The position numbers and the translations under genes are program-made. Under the pieces are notes generated by a model. The model was not told where the DNA came from. It searched no databases and saw only the letters and a program-made list of their open reading frames with translations. Positions 11,424 through 23,580 of a stretch of 64,000 nt of DNA are shown one piece after another. The DNA is from Cyprinodon diabolis (Eukaryota; Chordata; Actinopteri; Cyprinodontiformes; Cyprinodontidae), in assembly GCA_030533445.1 (NCBI GenBank), contig CM060065.1, positions 50,283,464 to 50,347,463 on the forward strand, read 5' to 3'. Each line of letters begins with the position of its first letter. The stretch's first letter is position 1.

Positions 11424-11976
11424 TAGCCTGACGTAGTCCTACTCAATTCTAGTCAGAATATGAGTCTGATGCTGCTCCATAGAGCTGTGATTATGGGGCG
11501 TGTTTTGAACGGATCAGGAAAAAAATGCCTCTGCACTCAATTGGATAGACCTACAACCAATAAGAGCAACGGAGTGCGTGACGTATGTTAAGCGACGCAT
11601 AGCTGCTGTCAACAAAAATCAAAGCGTGCAGTTGCACGCCTAGAATAAGAAGATGAGCCTTGATTGCGTTTCTCTGTTCCTCTTTTAAAATTAATTTGCT
11701 GTCGATATCTTCTAGAACAGACCTAATAGCAGAATCTACACACCTCAACTCTCCAGTGGCAGCCATTGTTGTTGTCACCCAAGCGCGCTTTGGTTACGTG
11801 GTTGATTACGTTACTGTTGATCATCTGTCCATCATCGTATAAAGCCCGCCCTGACAATTTGATTGGCCCGTCAGATATTGTGCGAGCATACTCGCGCTAC
11901 TGTTGAGCAATGCCAGATGAACTGCCCGACCTCAAACGTTGTGGGCGGGACTAAGTTCAAAATGGCACCCAGGCTA
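11424..11976 (-). mobile_element. Helicase-bearing non-autonomous element 1, 9-bp duplication
   Basis: The 553-bp element begins TAGCCTGACG and ends CCAGGCTA, giving short inverted termini (TAGCC-). It is flanked by the perfect 9-bp duplication CTAAACAAT (11415-11423 and 11977-11985). Its interior is GC-richer than its surroundings. On the minus strand it encodes the start of a protein related to that in the elements at 23581, 42189, 50595 and 51300. Its sequence has diverged far from those four, so it represents a second subfamily. Termini, 9-bp duplication and coding orientation agree across the intact copies, which shows they are one transposon group. Confidence 0.85.
11640..11766 (-). pseudogene. 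RecQ-type helicase N-terminal remnant
   Basis: From the ATG at 11764-11766 (minus) the frame reads MAATGELRCVDSAIRSVL and then LKEEQRNAIKA. This follows the layout of the better preserved copy at 23925 (MAAS..., AIEQVL, SLKEQNTALEAF), a region resembling the segment just before motif I of RecQ-type helicases. After about 42 codons the similarity ends and the frame enters terminal sequence. The Walker A motif itself is lost here. Confidence 0.55.
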
Positions 11977-11985
11977 CTAAACAAT

Positions 11986-13384
11986 AGGTGAACAGCTTGC
12001 AAAGAAAATAAATCAAAGGACGCGGGTCAGTGAGCTGTTCCCACTGCCACTAAAAGCCAATTGTTTGCTGGTTTGAAAGGGTTTTCCTGCCAGAGAACAG
12101 TTTTTTAAAAGAGGTTTTCTGAATACAATCTGACTAAGTGGTAGGCAAAAGATGTGCAAAGCTGGTAGAGATATATTCTAAAACACAAGCAAACAAAACT
12201 GCAGCAAATGGTGCTTCTATAGAATAGCACTCTCCAACTTTCAGATTTAGATTTGCAAACCTCAACATGTAAAAGGCCGACAGCCAACACTGCTGGTGTA
12301 AGTTAACAGATCCAGGCCATTTTTGTCTAAGTGGTTGACAAGAACTGACACGGTTTTTAAATGAAAAGAACAAAAATAATAAGGAGAAGTTGAAGAAAAC
12401 AATGAACAACACTTCAACTGAGTGAAGAGTATTTCTTATTTCATTTGAAGACTTAATTTGGTTGAAACAGCCAGCATAAAATGAATTAAATTGGACTTCA
12501 GTTCACAGATGAAGCCTATTATCCAAACACTGCACAGCAAGGGACGCTGAGAGAGAAAGATACTGTGAGAGTGTGTCATGGTGAAAAAGAAATGGCGACT
12601 GAGAAGAAGACAGAACAAACTCAGACACAGACGGGAGAATTGTTGAAAGCCATTAGGGAAGAAAAAAAAAGATTGAGAGCAAGCGTGGCCCTGGAAAAAT
12701 ACCCCAGGTAAAAATGAGATAACTTCCCCACTTTTTATGGTTTTCACAATGAATATTATCAGAAAAGGGCATTCGGCAAAAAAATTATGATGAAAAAGAG
12801 CATGTAATAGTGAGGGAGGGTTCTCTATTGAAATAGCCGTATGTATTTGACAGCCAAAAGGAGACATGACCCAAGAGGAGCTTCTGCAAGGAGACTGAGA
12901 GTGATAAGCAGGTCATTATACCTTAAACTTCAATAAGCCCTTGACAGCAAAAGGCCTGGCCTTCTCCAGGGGTTAAAAGGCTTCTGGGTATCTATAGGGA
13001 CAGATAAAGAACATTAAAAGAACCAAATAATTAGGTGTTACCAATTAATTTGTAAAATAGATGTAAAGTACAGTAGGATGAATTCATAATATAGAACATT
13101 TAAATCCAAATTTTTATTAAAATCGAACTAAACCAAATAATAAGCATGTTAAAATGTAACTTCTGTATGATCAGAAAGGGGAATCTTTCATTTCAATATT
13201 GTCTAGCAAATGAAGCAGGAGAGGATTTTACTTGTATTGCCTTCAGAAAAACAATTTTAAAATTGTCAAGATAGACTTTTTTGTCAAAAATATAAGAGAG
13301 ATCTGATTTCAGTTACATTTATTTATTACAGGCTGTTGGTCACCTAGCACGTTCTTTTCAATCTCTGCATTTGATAAAAACTGT
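11986..13384. other. No gene seen
   Basis: Mixed AT-rich sequence. A minus open frame of 143 codons (12436-12867) and one of 92 codons (12134-12412) have low-complexity, hydrophobic translations and match nothing I know. Confidence 0.5.
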
Positions 13385-16245
13385 TCAATTCAATTCAGTT
13401 TATTTATATAGCGCCAAATTCACAACACATGTCATCTCAAGGCACTTTACAGTTCAACCAGATCATACAGTCAAATTGATACAAAGTTTTCTATCTAAGG
13501 AAAACCAGTTGATTGCATTGACTCATTGACTCAAATACAATCCCTCACACTAAGCATGCTTGTAGCGACAGTGGAGAGGAAAAACTCCCTTTTAACAGGA
13601 AGAAACCTCCAGCAGAACCAGGCTCAGTGTGAGCGGCCATCTGCTGAGGCCGACTGTGGTTCAAGGAGACGGAAGCAGAGATACAAAAAGCAGCTGTAAA
13701 AGGCGGCCCCGTCCAGGAAACACACAGCCAGGCAGATGAGCTCCGAGCCAGCTCCCATGTCAGAGGACGAAGAGAGCACATCCACCCAGTCACAGGACCA
13801 CACTGGAAAACAGGCCGATCTCCAACATCTATAAACAAGGGTGTTGATGGCAGCAGCACAGCTGATGTTTCTTTCCAGGATGACGTCACAGCCAAACAGG
13901 AACAGACGAGGCAAAGCTACTCTGAGGAAAAGCAGAGAGAGCAGAACGTTAGAGATTGAACTAACAGATTCTGCAGAATAGGAGAACAGAGAGAGAATGA
14001 AGCAGAATGATGAAATGGGGGTCCCTATGTCCTCCAGCAGTCTAAGCCTATAGCAGCATAACTTTAAAGACAGCTCAGGATAACCTGAGCCACCCTAACT
14101 ATAAGCTTTATCAAAAAGAAAAGTTTTAAGCCTAGCCTTAAAAGTAGACAGGGTGTCTGCCTCACGGACTAAAACTGGTAGTTGGTTCCACAGGAGAGGA
14201 GCCTGATAACTAAAAGATCTGCCTCCCATTCTACTTTTAGAAATTCTAGGAACCACTAGTAAACCTGCAGATTGAGAGCGAAGTGCTCTGTTAGGAACAT
14301 AAGGACCAATCAGATCTCTGATATAAGATGGAGCTTGGCCATTTAAGGCTTTATATGTGAGAAGGAGGATTTTAAATTCTATTCTGGATTTAACAGGAAG
14401 CCAATGAAGAGAAGCCAGGATAGGAGAGATATGATCTCTCTTTTTAATTTTCATCAGAACTCTGGCTGCAGCATTTTGGATCAGCTGAAGGCTTTTAACT
14501 ACAGTTTGTGGACTTCCTGATAGTAAAGAATTACAATAGTCCAGCCTTGAAGTAACAAATGCATGGACTAGTTTCTCAGCATCACCCCTGGACAGGAGAT
14601 TTCTAATTTTTGCAATGTTCCTCAGATGAAAGAAGGAAATTCTAGAAACCTCTTTTATATGGGATTTAAATGACAGGTCCTGATCAAAAACAACACAAAG
14701 ATTTTTTACTTTATTATCTGAAATCAGTTTAATCCCATCCAAATGAAGTGACTGGCTAATCAGCTTCTTTTTCAGAGACTCTGGTCCAAAGACTATAACT
14801 TCTGTTTTGTCTGCATTCAGAAGCAGAAAGTTAAGAGTCATCCAGGTTTTTATGTCTTCAAGACATGCCTGTAATCTATGTAATGGGTTAGCTTCATCTG
14901 GATTGTAGACAGATATAGCTGGGTATCATCAGCATAACAGTGAAAATTAATCCCATGCTGTCTAATAACTCTACCAATTGGGAGCATGTATAAAGTAAAG
15001 AGAATTGGTCCTAGCACGGATCCCTGTGGTACTCCACAGGTAACCTTTGAGCGTGTTGAAGATCTATCATTAACATGAACAAACTGAATTCGTTCAGATA
15101 GATAAGATTTAAACCAGTCTAGTGCTGTTCCTTTAATTCCAACAAAATATTCAAGTCTTTCTGAAAGAATATTATGGTCAACTGTATCAAATGCAGCACT
15201 AAGATCCAACAGGACGAGCACAGATACAAGTCCATTATCTGAGGCCATGAGAATATCATTAGTGACTTTCACCAGAGCTGTTTCAGTGCTATGATGAGCT
15301 CTAAAGCCAGACTGAAACTCTTCAAAAAGTTCATTATGGTGTAAGTGATCGCAAACTTGTTTGGCAACTACTTTCTCAAGAATTTTGGATAAGAAAGGAA
15401 GATTGGATATAGGTCTATAATTAACCAAGTCATCTGGGTCAAGAGACGTTTCTTAAGCAGAGGTTTAATTACAGCAACCTTAAAAGCTTTAGGTACATAT
15501 CCCTGTAACAGAGATAGATTAATCACAACTAAAATGGAGGAGGAGATCAAAGGGAATACCTCCTTAAATAACCTGGTTGGAACTGGATCTAACATACAAG
15601 TTGAAGGCTTAGATGAAGACAATAATTTTGCTAATTCAGAAAGTTCAACTGGATCAAAGCAGTCTAAACCCGGTTCAGATTCCATGACTACCTCAGGTAC
15701 AATCGCGGATAGAGGAGTTCTTATGATCTTATTTTTAATAAGATCAAACTTATTTATAAAGAATCCCATAAAATCATTGCTGCTAAGAGCAGGTGGAATG
15801 GACGGTTCAACAGAGCTATGGCTCTGGGTGAGTTTGGCAACTGTTTTAAAAAGAAATCTAGGATTATTCTTATTCTGCTCTATTAATGAGGAGAAGTATG
15901 CTGCTTTTGCTTTACAAAGGGTCGTCTTATACAGCAGTAAACCATTTTTCCAGACTAGGAAGGACTCCCGCAGGCCTGTGGAGCGATATTTTCTCTCCAG
16001 TTTCCTAGCATTTTGCTTCAAAGTACGCAGCTCTGCATTAAACCAAGGAGCAAGCTTTCTATTTTTAACGGTTTTCATTTTCAAAGGAGCTGCGTTGTGT
16101 AAGGCAGTACGCAGAGAACTAGTAACCCCATCAACAAAATCATCAACCTGTGAAGGGAAATAAGCTATGCTTTTGCACTCTGCAGCACTGCTCAGCGACA
16201 CAGAGGAGAGAGAAAGTGAAGCAGATTCTTTAAAATTTATAATCT
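13385..16245 (-). mobile_element. L2 LINE, 5'-truncated, about 2.9 kb
   Basis: This is the longest retroelement in the window, read on the minus strand. It holds the C-terminal two thirds of ORF2 (about 16245 to 14095) followed by a ~710-bp 3' UTR ending at 13385 in the TGAAT-type terminal repeat. The endonuclease domain is missing. The 5' limit coincides with the hAT element starting near 16246, so truncation on insertion and interruption by the hAT element are both possible. The 3' UTR is the reference for the other L2 ends in this window. Confidence 0.9.
14095..16240 (-). pseudogene. L2 ORF2 reverse transcriptase, frameshifted
   Basis: Three minus-strand frames together cover the protein. 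The first (16201-15368) has the linker and the start of the reverse transcriptase ([26 protein letters not shown]). The second (15428-14850) has [63 protein letters not shown] and the catalytic [13 protein letters not shown]. The third (14841-14095) has the C-terminal domain, including LNADKTEVI, SRLDYCNSLL, LHWLPVKSRI and LWNQLP. Frameshifts near 15430 and 14900 separate them. The enzyme copies LINE RNA into DNA at the target. This copy cannot make it intact, but the damage is light, so the insertion looks fairly young. Confidence 0.93.
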
Positions 16246-16866
16246 ATTAGGTTATATACTTTACTCCATTACTTATTTTTCCTCCTACTTCTGACTTCTA
16301 CTCATTACATTTTCACACTAATATCTGTACTTTCTATTCCTTACATTTTTAAAACAAACGTTACTTGCTCTTGGCTTCGGTTTATTGTTTATAAATATTT
16401 ATTTCCCGTCATGTGCTCCATCCAATGCAGATCATTAGCTCCATCCACATCTAGTGAAAACTAGTGTGATTGGAGGAGTCATAGAACGCAAACACTCATT
16501 GGTTAGCTAAAGGAAATCATCAGAAGCAAGCAGGTGTTCTCCAAACTGCTAACGTGAATTGTCTATGCCCTGCTACAATGTCGGATTCAGAAAAAGATGT
16601 TGAAATGTCTGAAAGGTCGGACACGGGCGAGAGCGAATCGAGAGACGGAGACCAACAAGACTTCCCTCATCCTTGGCCCTATTTCAAAGAATTTTTTTTA
16701 AATACTCGAAAAATTGAGCTTTCAATTTATATAGTGGCATCTGGGTGTTTTTATTATTTCAAGTAACTTTATACTTTTATACTTTAAGTAGTTTTTGAAA
16801 TGTTTTTAAACTACAGTATCTATACTTCTACTTAAGTAACAAATGTGTGTACTTTTGACACCACTG
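16246..16866 (+). mobile_element. hAT element remnant (ends TTTTGACACCACTG)
   Basis: The right end is intact: AAGTAACAAATGTGTG followed by TACTTTTGACACCACTG at 16850-16866, the terminus of a common teleost hAT family (CAGTGGTGTCAAAAGTAC on the other strand). The left side contains the usual subterminal TACTTCTGACTTCTACTCATTAC and TCTGTACTTTCTATTCCTTAC blocks, but the outermost 5' bases are missing. The interior holds a short transposase N-terminal piece. No 8-bp duplication could be confirmed because the left end is lost. Confidence 0.75.
16578..16766 (+). pseudogene. hAT transposase N-terminal fragment
   Basis: From the ATG at 16578 the frame gives an acidic, serine-rich leader (MSDSEKDVEMSERSD) and then DFPHPWPYFKEFF, matching the HPWPYL-E-F motif at the start of teleost hAT transposases just before their BED-type zinc finger. 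The zinc finger is absent and the frame runs into the right terminal region, stopping at 16766. It is a deletion relic. Confidence 0.65.
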
Positions 16867-18020
16867 TTCATTAGCCAAACCATTGAAATATGTTTAAATA
16901 AAGCAGAGCTCAAAATAGAAAGGAGTTTCTAAAGCACGTAAATGTGAGTTTTAAAGTCGTTGGGAAATCTTATTTAAATGTCAAATGATTCTGGCTGTTA
17001 GGTTCAAAAATGTAGGTTTGTAAAAGAGGAACTGAGTCCACACAGTTTTTATTTTCATGTTATCTTATGCAGGTTAGTTATATGTCAGCCTGAACACCTA
17101 AATTCGGCCAATCATATATCAACGGTCATCTGTCAATCAAATTTTTTCAGTCATAGCATCTTGATTAATATGTTGCAGTTAATATACACAACAGTTGAAA
17201 TAAGAAATAAGAATCCTTTACTTTACCATTGAGTTACGTCCCAGTGTTCACAGGGATGGACGTCTGTGTCTTTGCAATTTCCCATTGGAAACCTACTAGC
17301 TCTAAGTTGCTAACTGTTAGCAAGATGCTTCCGACAAACCGGTCACAACCAAACTTGCTTGCGAACCTTCCACCACAACAATCCCGCCTACTTGATAAAC
17401 GACCAATCACATTCACTTTATTTACTAGTGTAAAGCCGGGCACTACTCAGGAGAATTCGGAAATGCAACGGTTAGAACGGCCGTTTCCCTACGACTTTAA
17501 TAATTTACTGATAAAAAGATATGAATAAATAAATGGATTTTTTACACTTCAAGCTTTAATGGGAATCTAACTGGCCTATTATCAGGGCTGGTGCTAGGCA
17601 TGCATAAATGAGTGGGTAGACAGGTATGTTAAGATGCATCATGCTTATATAAAAATATTTAAGGGATGGTTTTTACCTACTTTGGATTTTTATTAGGGCC
17701 GGGACTTTAACACGTCAATTTCAATTAATTTAGAAAATATTCATGCTTAAAAAGAAATGATCCTATTTATTTCCCTGTTTCTTTTACACCCGTAAATCTG
17801 ACATATAAAGGGCATCATAAGCACTGGTTCATTGTAAGTAACTGGCCTGATGAAAAAAGTAGCCTCAGTGGTATATGTTTTACTCTCACTTAATGCTACA
17901 TATTGGATATCAATTAGTAGGCAATGCTTTTCAGTGAGCTTAACGTCATAGTTCTGTCAATAATAGAAATATAACTTTTTCTTTGGTTTACAGCAAATAC
18001 TGTATGCCTTGTTGCTATAT
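16867..18020. other. No gene seen; possible transposon scraps
   Basis: 17200-17460 is GC-richer with a TGCTAACTGTTAGCA palindrome and could be an unclassified MITE. GGGCCGGGACTTTAACACGTCAA at 17697 resembles a common teleost repeat with a TTTAACGCGTTAATT core. Nothing coding is recognised. Confidence 0.4.
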
Positions 18021-18606
18021 ATTCAATTCAGTTTATTTATATAGCGCCAAATTCACAACACATGTCATCTCAAGGCACTTTACAGTTCTACCAGATCATA
18101 CAGTCAAATTGTTTCAAAGCTTTCTATCTAAGGAAAACCAGTTGATTGCATGGGCTCATTGACTCAAATACAATTTCTCACACTAAGCATGCTTGTAGCG
18201 ACAGTGGAGAGGAAAAACTCCATTTTAACAGGAAGAAACCTCCAGCAGAACCAGGCTCAGTGTGAGCGGCCATCTGCTGAGGCCGACTGGGGTTCAAGGA
18301 GACAGAAGCAGACATAGAAAAAGCAGCTGTAAAAGGCGGCCCCGTCCAGGAAACACACAGCCAGGCAGATGAGCTCCGGGCCAGCTCCCATGTCAGAGGA
18401 TGAAGAGAGCACATCCAGTTAGTCACAGTCAGAGAAACAGGACTACACTGGAAAACAGGCAGATCTCTAGCATCTATAAACAAGGGTGTTGATGAAAGCA
18501 GCACAGCTGATATTTCTCTCCAGGATGGCGTCACAGCCAAACAAGAACAGACGAGGCAAAGCTACTCTGAGGAAAAGTAGAGAGAGCATAACGTTAGAGA
18601 TTGAAC

Positions 18607-18608
<2 letters not shown>
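18021..18608 (-). mobile_element. L2 LINE 3' end
   Basis: It matches the 3' UTR of the 13385 copy almost throughout, starting with the 3' terminus (ATTCAATTCAGTTTATTTATATAGCGCC) and ending at GAGATTGAACTAA, where a (TA)n array begins. It is a 5'-truncated insertion. The minus open frame of 120 codons here is untranslated sequence. Confidence 0.9.

Positions 18609-18660
<52 letters not shown>
18609..18660. repeat. (TA)n microsatellite
   Basis: About 26 TA units directly at the 5' break of the L2 fragment. Confidence 0.97.
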
Positions 18661-18662
<2 letters not shown>

Positions 18663-19954
18663 TTTTATTTAGATGGATAATATTTTTTTTTTGTGGAAGG
18701 ACTTGTGCTTTAATTAATGTTCATGTACTGTTCACACTTCTATAACAGTATTTTTTTAAAAGGAATTGCATTAAATATCAGGGGTTTCTAAATATAGCTA
18801 AGATATTGTCCCTTTTAACCAATCTGATGGCTGATTAACCCAAATAGTTGGATTCAAACGAATAAATATATGAATTGCCATTCTAATTTACTTAATTATT
18901 CAATAACCGAGGAGAAAAAGGTTTGGAATTGAAAAGGTGGTTTATTTTGTCAATATTTGGTTTTCGATTAAATGTGATTAATTGCAATTAAATCCAGTAA
19001 AAACTTGTTAAAAGCTTTAAAAGCTTTCTTCATAATGAAACAAGGGATAAAATAGGGATAAAATTGGTCTCTACATTTGGTCCACTCTCTCATTTCTAAA
19101 CTAAAATTGTCACCGTACATAACTTTTCCGAAGCAAAGTATGAACAATGAGAATATGGTTAAAGAAGGGGTAAAACGGAAATAGTGCAGTTAAAATAACG
19201 GTTGCGTTACAGCATAAGTGCAAACAAATTAAAGAAACTTTATTAAATCAATTAATATTTGGAATACTGCATTTAAGCCAATAAGTTGGAGCTGTCTGCC
19301 TTTCCTAAGCTGTGGTTAAACTGTATTCCTTCAGAGTAAATCAACCAAACACATTGTGAGGCTGACAATGACAGAAGTAGTCATAGTCTACAAACTAAAA
19401 AATCTAAGGTAATCTTTCTTTTGTTTGTGTAGCTGCTTTATTTTTTCACAGTACATTGTGTTTATGACAAAAAACGCATAAATATGACTTGATGCGAAAG
19501 CTAATCACTTAGTCCATGAATCTTTTTCATTCATCACCTTGTAAAGTCAAGCAAAACAACAACCAAAGGCATGTCAAGCCTCCAGTTTCTCTGTCTTCAT
19601 TCGATTTACATAAAATCTTGGCAATCCCTCATATCTGTGATATTGGTCTTGTATCTTTGGCTCCTCAGGGTCCACCTTGGCAATATGTAGCTCTCCCTTT
19701 CTTGTGAGTGTGGTGAATGTGAATCTGATTTAAAGCCATCCAGGCAGAAAATGGCTACTGGGGCCAGAGCGAATTAACCACATGAGACTATTTTCAAAAA
19801 AGACCCTGAAATTAGAACCCCTGTATTGCATTTACCTAGTAACACTAAATCTTGAATCATATTTAAAATATATGTGTAGGCACCAAAATATGTTTGGGTC
19901 TACTGGCTGCTAGATGGTAAAATGCATTTCAGTGTTTCCTTTTTGATAAAGCTT
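18661..19954. other. No gene seen
   Basis: AT-rich, with no recognised repeat or exon. Confidence 0.55.
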
Positions 19955-20240
19955 CTAGTTAGAGTGGCTCAGGTTATCCTGAGCTATTTCATTAGTTATG
20001 CTGCTATAGGTTTAGACTGCTGGAGGAAATAGGGATCCCTATTTCATCATTCTGCTTCATTCTATCTCTATTCTCCCACTTTGCAGAATCTATTAGTTCA
20101 ATCTCTAACGTTCTGCTCTCTCTGCTTATTCGCATCGTAGCTTCATCTGGTCTGTTCCTGTTTGGCTGTGACTCCATCCTGGACAGAAATATCAGCTGCG
20201 CTGCTGCCATCAACACCTTTGTTTATAGGTGTTTAAAACC
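19955..20240 (+). mobile_element. L2 LINE 3' UTR fragment (upstream part)
   Basis: GTGGCTCAGGTTATCCTGAG, TAGACTGCTGGAGGA, CTAACGTTCTGCTCTCTCTGC and GGCTGTGACTCCATCCTGGA match, in plus orientation, the part of the L2 3' UTR just after the ORF2 stop. It lacks the LINE 3' terminus, so this piece is cut at both ends. Confidence 0.85.
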
Positions 20241-22974
20241 CTCTCCAGGCAGATGTTGCAGATTTGCAACAGCTAAATGCTACTTAGCTAATTACTCCAC
20301 ATCCATATTTTAAGAGCTTTTGTTAGTCAGAAGTACAACAGAAGGACTTAGTTATGCATTTGCAACAAACAGTTTCTCTCCAGCTCACCAGATAGCACTG
20401 CTGACTCACTTTCAACATGGCTGAGTCCTTGGTGTCACTGAAACAGATTTTCTAAGCACCAATTTCATGTTAGTATCACTACCAATTTCCATTATTCCAT
20501 TTTAAAATCAATACTACATAAGATGAATCATGAATGTGTATAGATATGACACATGCCAATTAGTAGATTTTATCTCCTCTGGGTTTTTCACCAGAGGCTC
20601 CTCTCCTCCTCTTTTCCCTTCAGATTTGCTGTGATATACATAAATACAGCAACTGCATGTGCAACATTCTTCAAATTGTTTGTCTTTTTTTGACTCCCAA
20701 AAAATGTTTTAGTAACTTGTGCTTAATGCCAGTGCAGAGGTCTTTAGAGATTTTAAATATCCAAATTCTATATTTATATACTAATTTATAAAAAGTTAGG
20801 GACCTGCGTCTAATATAACTCTGTCACTTGACACCATACTAGGTGTTGACCTTGGAATGGATAACATTAATACCATCTATCCAACACTGTTGCTCTTCAT
20901 GACCTGCTTCCATGATTTTTCATTACTGTATTTATAATTCGGGGATTTCTGTAACATATGCAGAGTGAGTGACGTGTATTAAAATGCCAGTAAACCCCAA
21001 ATATCTGTCTTTTAGGCAAATTTGCCCAACTTTTCTTTTGTAATGTATTGAAAAACACGACGCCTCTGAGTCACCAACATGGAATACAGAAGTTAAAGTG
21101 TTGACAATTTACCAAAAACAAAAAAAAAAACGAAAAACAGGAACTGTGCATTTTAAATAATCTGAAATATATGGCTTAATCAGTTTAAATGATTAACCAG
21201 AGACACAATTAGCAGAGCAGTGTCCAGAACTAAACTCTATAGAGAAAGGTAGGACATCCGGCTGGAACCAGAATCCTGGGCAATCTACAGGTGCTTAAAG
21301 ATTATTAGCAGAATATCTCCTATTATGACTGAATTTCAATATAATAATCATACATAGGCCTAATTTATACCTATATTTAGGTATCTATAATCAGAATTGC
21401 TAATTTATATGTATAAAAGCATTTTCTCTGCAAAGCAGTATCCTATTTTATTTAAGAATACTATCCTTTCATATAGTGGTTAAAAAATGTGCCACAATTT
21501 AAATAACTATTCCCACTATGTCTGGTTCTGCCGTGAGTAATTGGCAAAAGGAAAAGGGAATAAAAGCTGCACATGTGTGAGTGAAAAGAAAGAGCAACAA
21601 TGCGAGTTAATTTTAAGATCTGGTAATCTTCCAAGTTCATTAAGTAACTTGCTGCGGCTTTCATAAGCACTGAGGAGTAGTTATGATACAGCACAATAAA
21701 TATGTGATAAGCTATTTGGGTAATTCGGGAAGTGACACAACTTTTATTATTTACGGCATAAACCCTGATGGGTACGTTTGGGAGGGGGTCACAGATAACA
21801 ATGAATGAATGTGACAGGATTGTGTGGGCGGAATACACTTAGAACTATTACAATCAAGCTTCATTTACATGAGCGGCCGACAACCTTCAGCCGACTTTGG
21901 GACTGCGTTTGGGAATAGCGGACATGGGTATTACGGAGCATACTGATGCATTTGTAATGGGGGCAGGCAGCAGAGCCTAATGCTGACGTGCTCGGCGACA
22001 GAAAGGGGGGAGAAAGGGCTTCAAATGGAAAGAGATCAATTCTCCCCCTACTTTGCACTGCGTGATGGATGTGACATTCATCAGTGCCCTGTCAACTAAT
22101 GCATTTGGTTTTATATTACACCTGAGATTTCTCTGTCTCCCCCTTCTTTTATGGCTTTGAGAAACCAGATTAAAATGTTAAAATTCTAAATGAATTTCTA
22201 GGAAGGGCATAGAAAGCCAAAGAAATTAGTGGTTCTGGAAAATGATGTTTTTTTCTTAAAAAAACCAAAAAACAAGATAGCTTGATTATATGGGCCAAAA
22301 GCAAGTCTTTTTTTTATTTTTTGGGGGTGGGGGGGGTGGGGGGGGGGGCACTGTTAGGGCTTTCTACCTCATTTATTTTTATGGGTAAATTTGCATATGC
22401 AAGACATTATAATTTTTGCTATCTTGAGGTTCCCATTAAAGGATCTCCCATTAGATTATATGCAAAACATTTAGCTGGAAATCTGTTCACAAATAAAGGA
22501 AAGAATAATAAAAAGAATCCCTCAAACACTGAAAACTAATGTTCTTTGTGATTTGGTTACATTTAAAACCAAACCTAATGGTTTTTTAACTTAAGGTGTT
22601 TCATTAATATTCCATCACAGTTATGATTGATTTGTTCACACACAAGAATGGACCCAATGGATTAGAAAGAATGATACATTGGATAGTTCAAGTAATGAAA
22701 TTTTCTTTTTAACAATATTTGACATTATATTCATGCGATAAACCAGGTCAAAGTAATATATAATTAAAGCAGGAAGCTTGAGAGATATTGGTTTGAGTGT
22801 TTTAAGTCAATACAAATCTAAACAGTGGTTTGTGTATTTGTGTCTAACTACCCCAATTACATGTGTGATTTGTGGTTTTTGTTAGTAAGGTTAAATATTA
22901 AAGTGTGCCGTTTTTTTTGCTGAATAATGGTGATTAGTGAGAAGCTATTGTTCCATTCTTTATGCTGAGATGTA
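20241..22974. other. No gene seen
   Basis: About 2.7 kb, mostly AT-rich, with only chance frames. The G-run at 22323 is listed separately. Confidence 0.55.
22323..22348 (+). repeat. G-run, potential G-quadruplex
   Basis: Twenty-six bases made almost wholly of G: runs of 5, 8 and 11 G separated by single T bases. The long runs allow four or more G-tracts, so a parallel quadruplex is plausible. Length may be polymorphic. Confidence 0.8.
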
Positions 22975-23331
22975 GGGAAAGAAAGGAGGTTTGAAAAGGA
23001 GTTTCCTCCCTAGGTTAGATAAGGGGGAATCATAGATAAACAGGTCCTTATTGTGTTTAAGATCCTCACGTCCTGTCTCTGGTGTGAACGGAAAACAGTT
23101 GTATGAAATGTTTATCTGAACATATATTTATGTCTTTTGATGAAGTGTTTCTCTTGGAAAGACTCAATGTTCGTGTGTAAGGAGTCTTTATAATGCAAAG
23201 GTGGGGCAGGACCTAGTCAGAATCGCACTAAGCTCTATTCAGCTGGTTTGTGCCGTTCTCCTCTGCTGAGAGAAATAAAACCTTTTCTTCCTTTACTCTC
23301 AGTGCTTATTTTTACTCCACACATGATTTGT
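22975..23331 (+). mobile_element. LTR-like promoter/polyadenylation region
   Basis: A TATAATGC box (about 23190) is followed about 75 bp later by GAGAGAAATAAAACC (AATAAA near 23275) and a pyrimidine-rich stretch ending TTTACTCCACA near 23331. This is the U3-R-U5 order of a retroviral-type LTR. TGTAGGGAAAG at 22972 could be the start, but no target duplication supports the limits. No viral genes flank it. Confidence 0.35.
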
Positions 23332-23580
23332 TCACAGTTCTTAGCAGACTACTTTCCATATACTTTGCCAAGCATCTTTTTCCCTGCTGAAAATTTCCTA
23401 CAGTATTATACTGCCACCACCATGTCTTTCATGGGGATGGTGTTTATAAGACAAAGTGAAATTTAAACCCTCATTCACAGAACCTGTCATTCATTGTTAT
23501 CCTCAGTATCAGAAGGCAAAGTCATTCTAGTCAATGCATTAATTTCAATCAGCACTATTTCACTGATGCATGATAGAGAC

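Noticed and set aside
12436..12867. 143-codon minus frame
   Set aside because: Compositionally biased translation without a domain or repeat support; likely chance.
15534..16163. 209-codon plus-strand frame
   Set aside because: It is antisense to the L2 ORF2, whose minus-strand translation matches reverse-transcriptase sequence.
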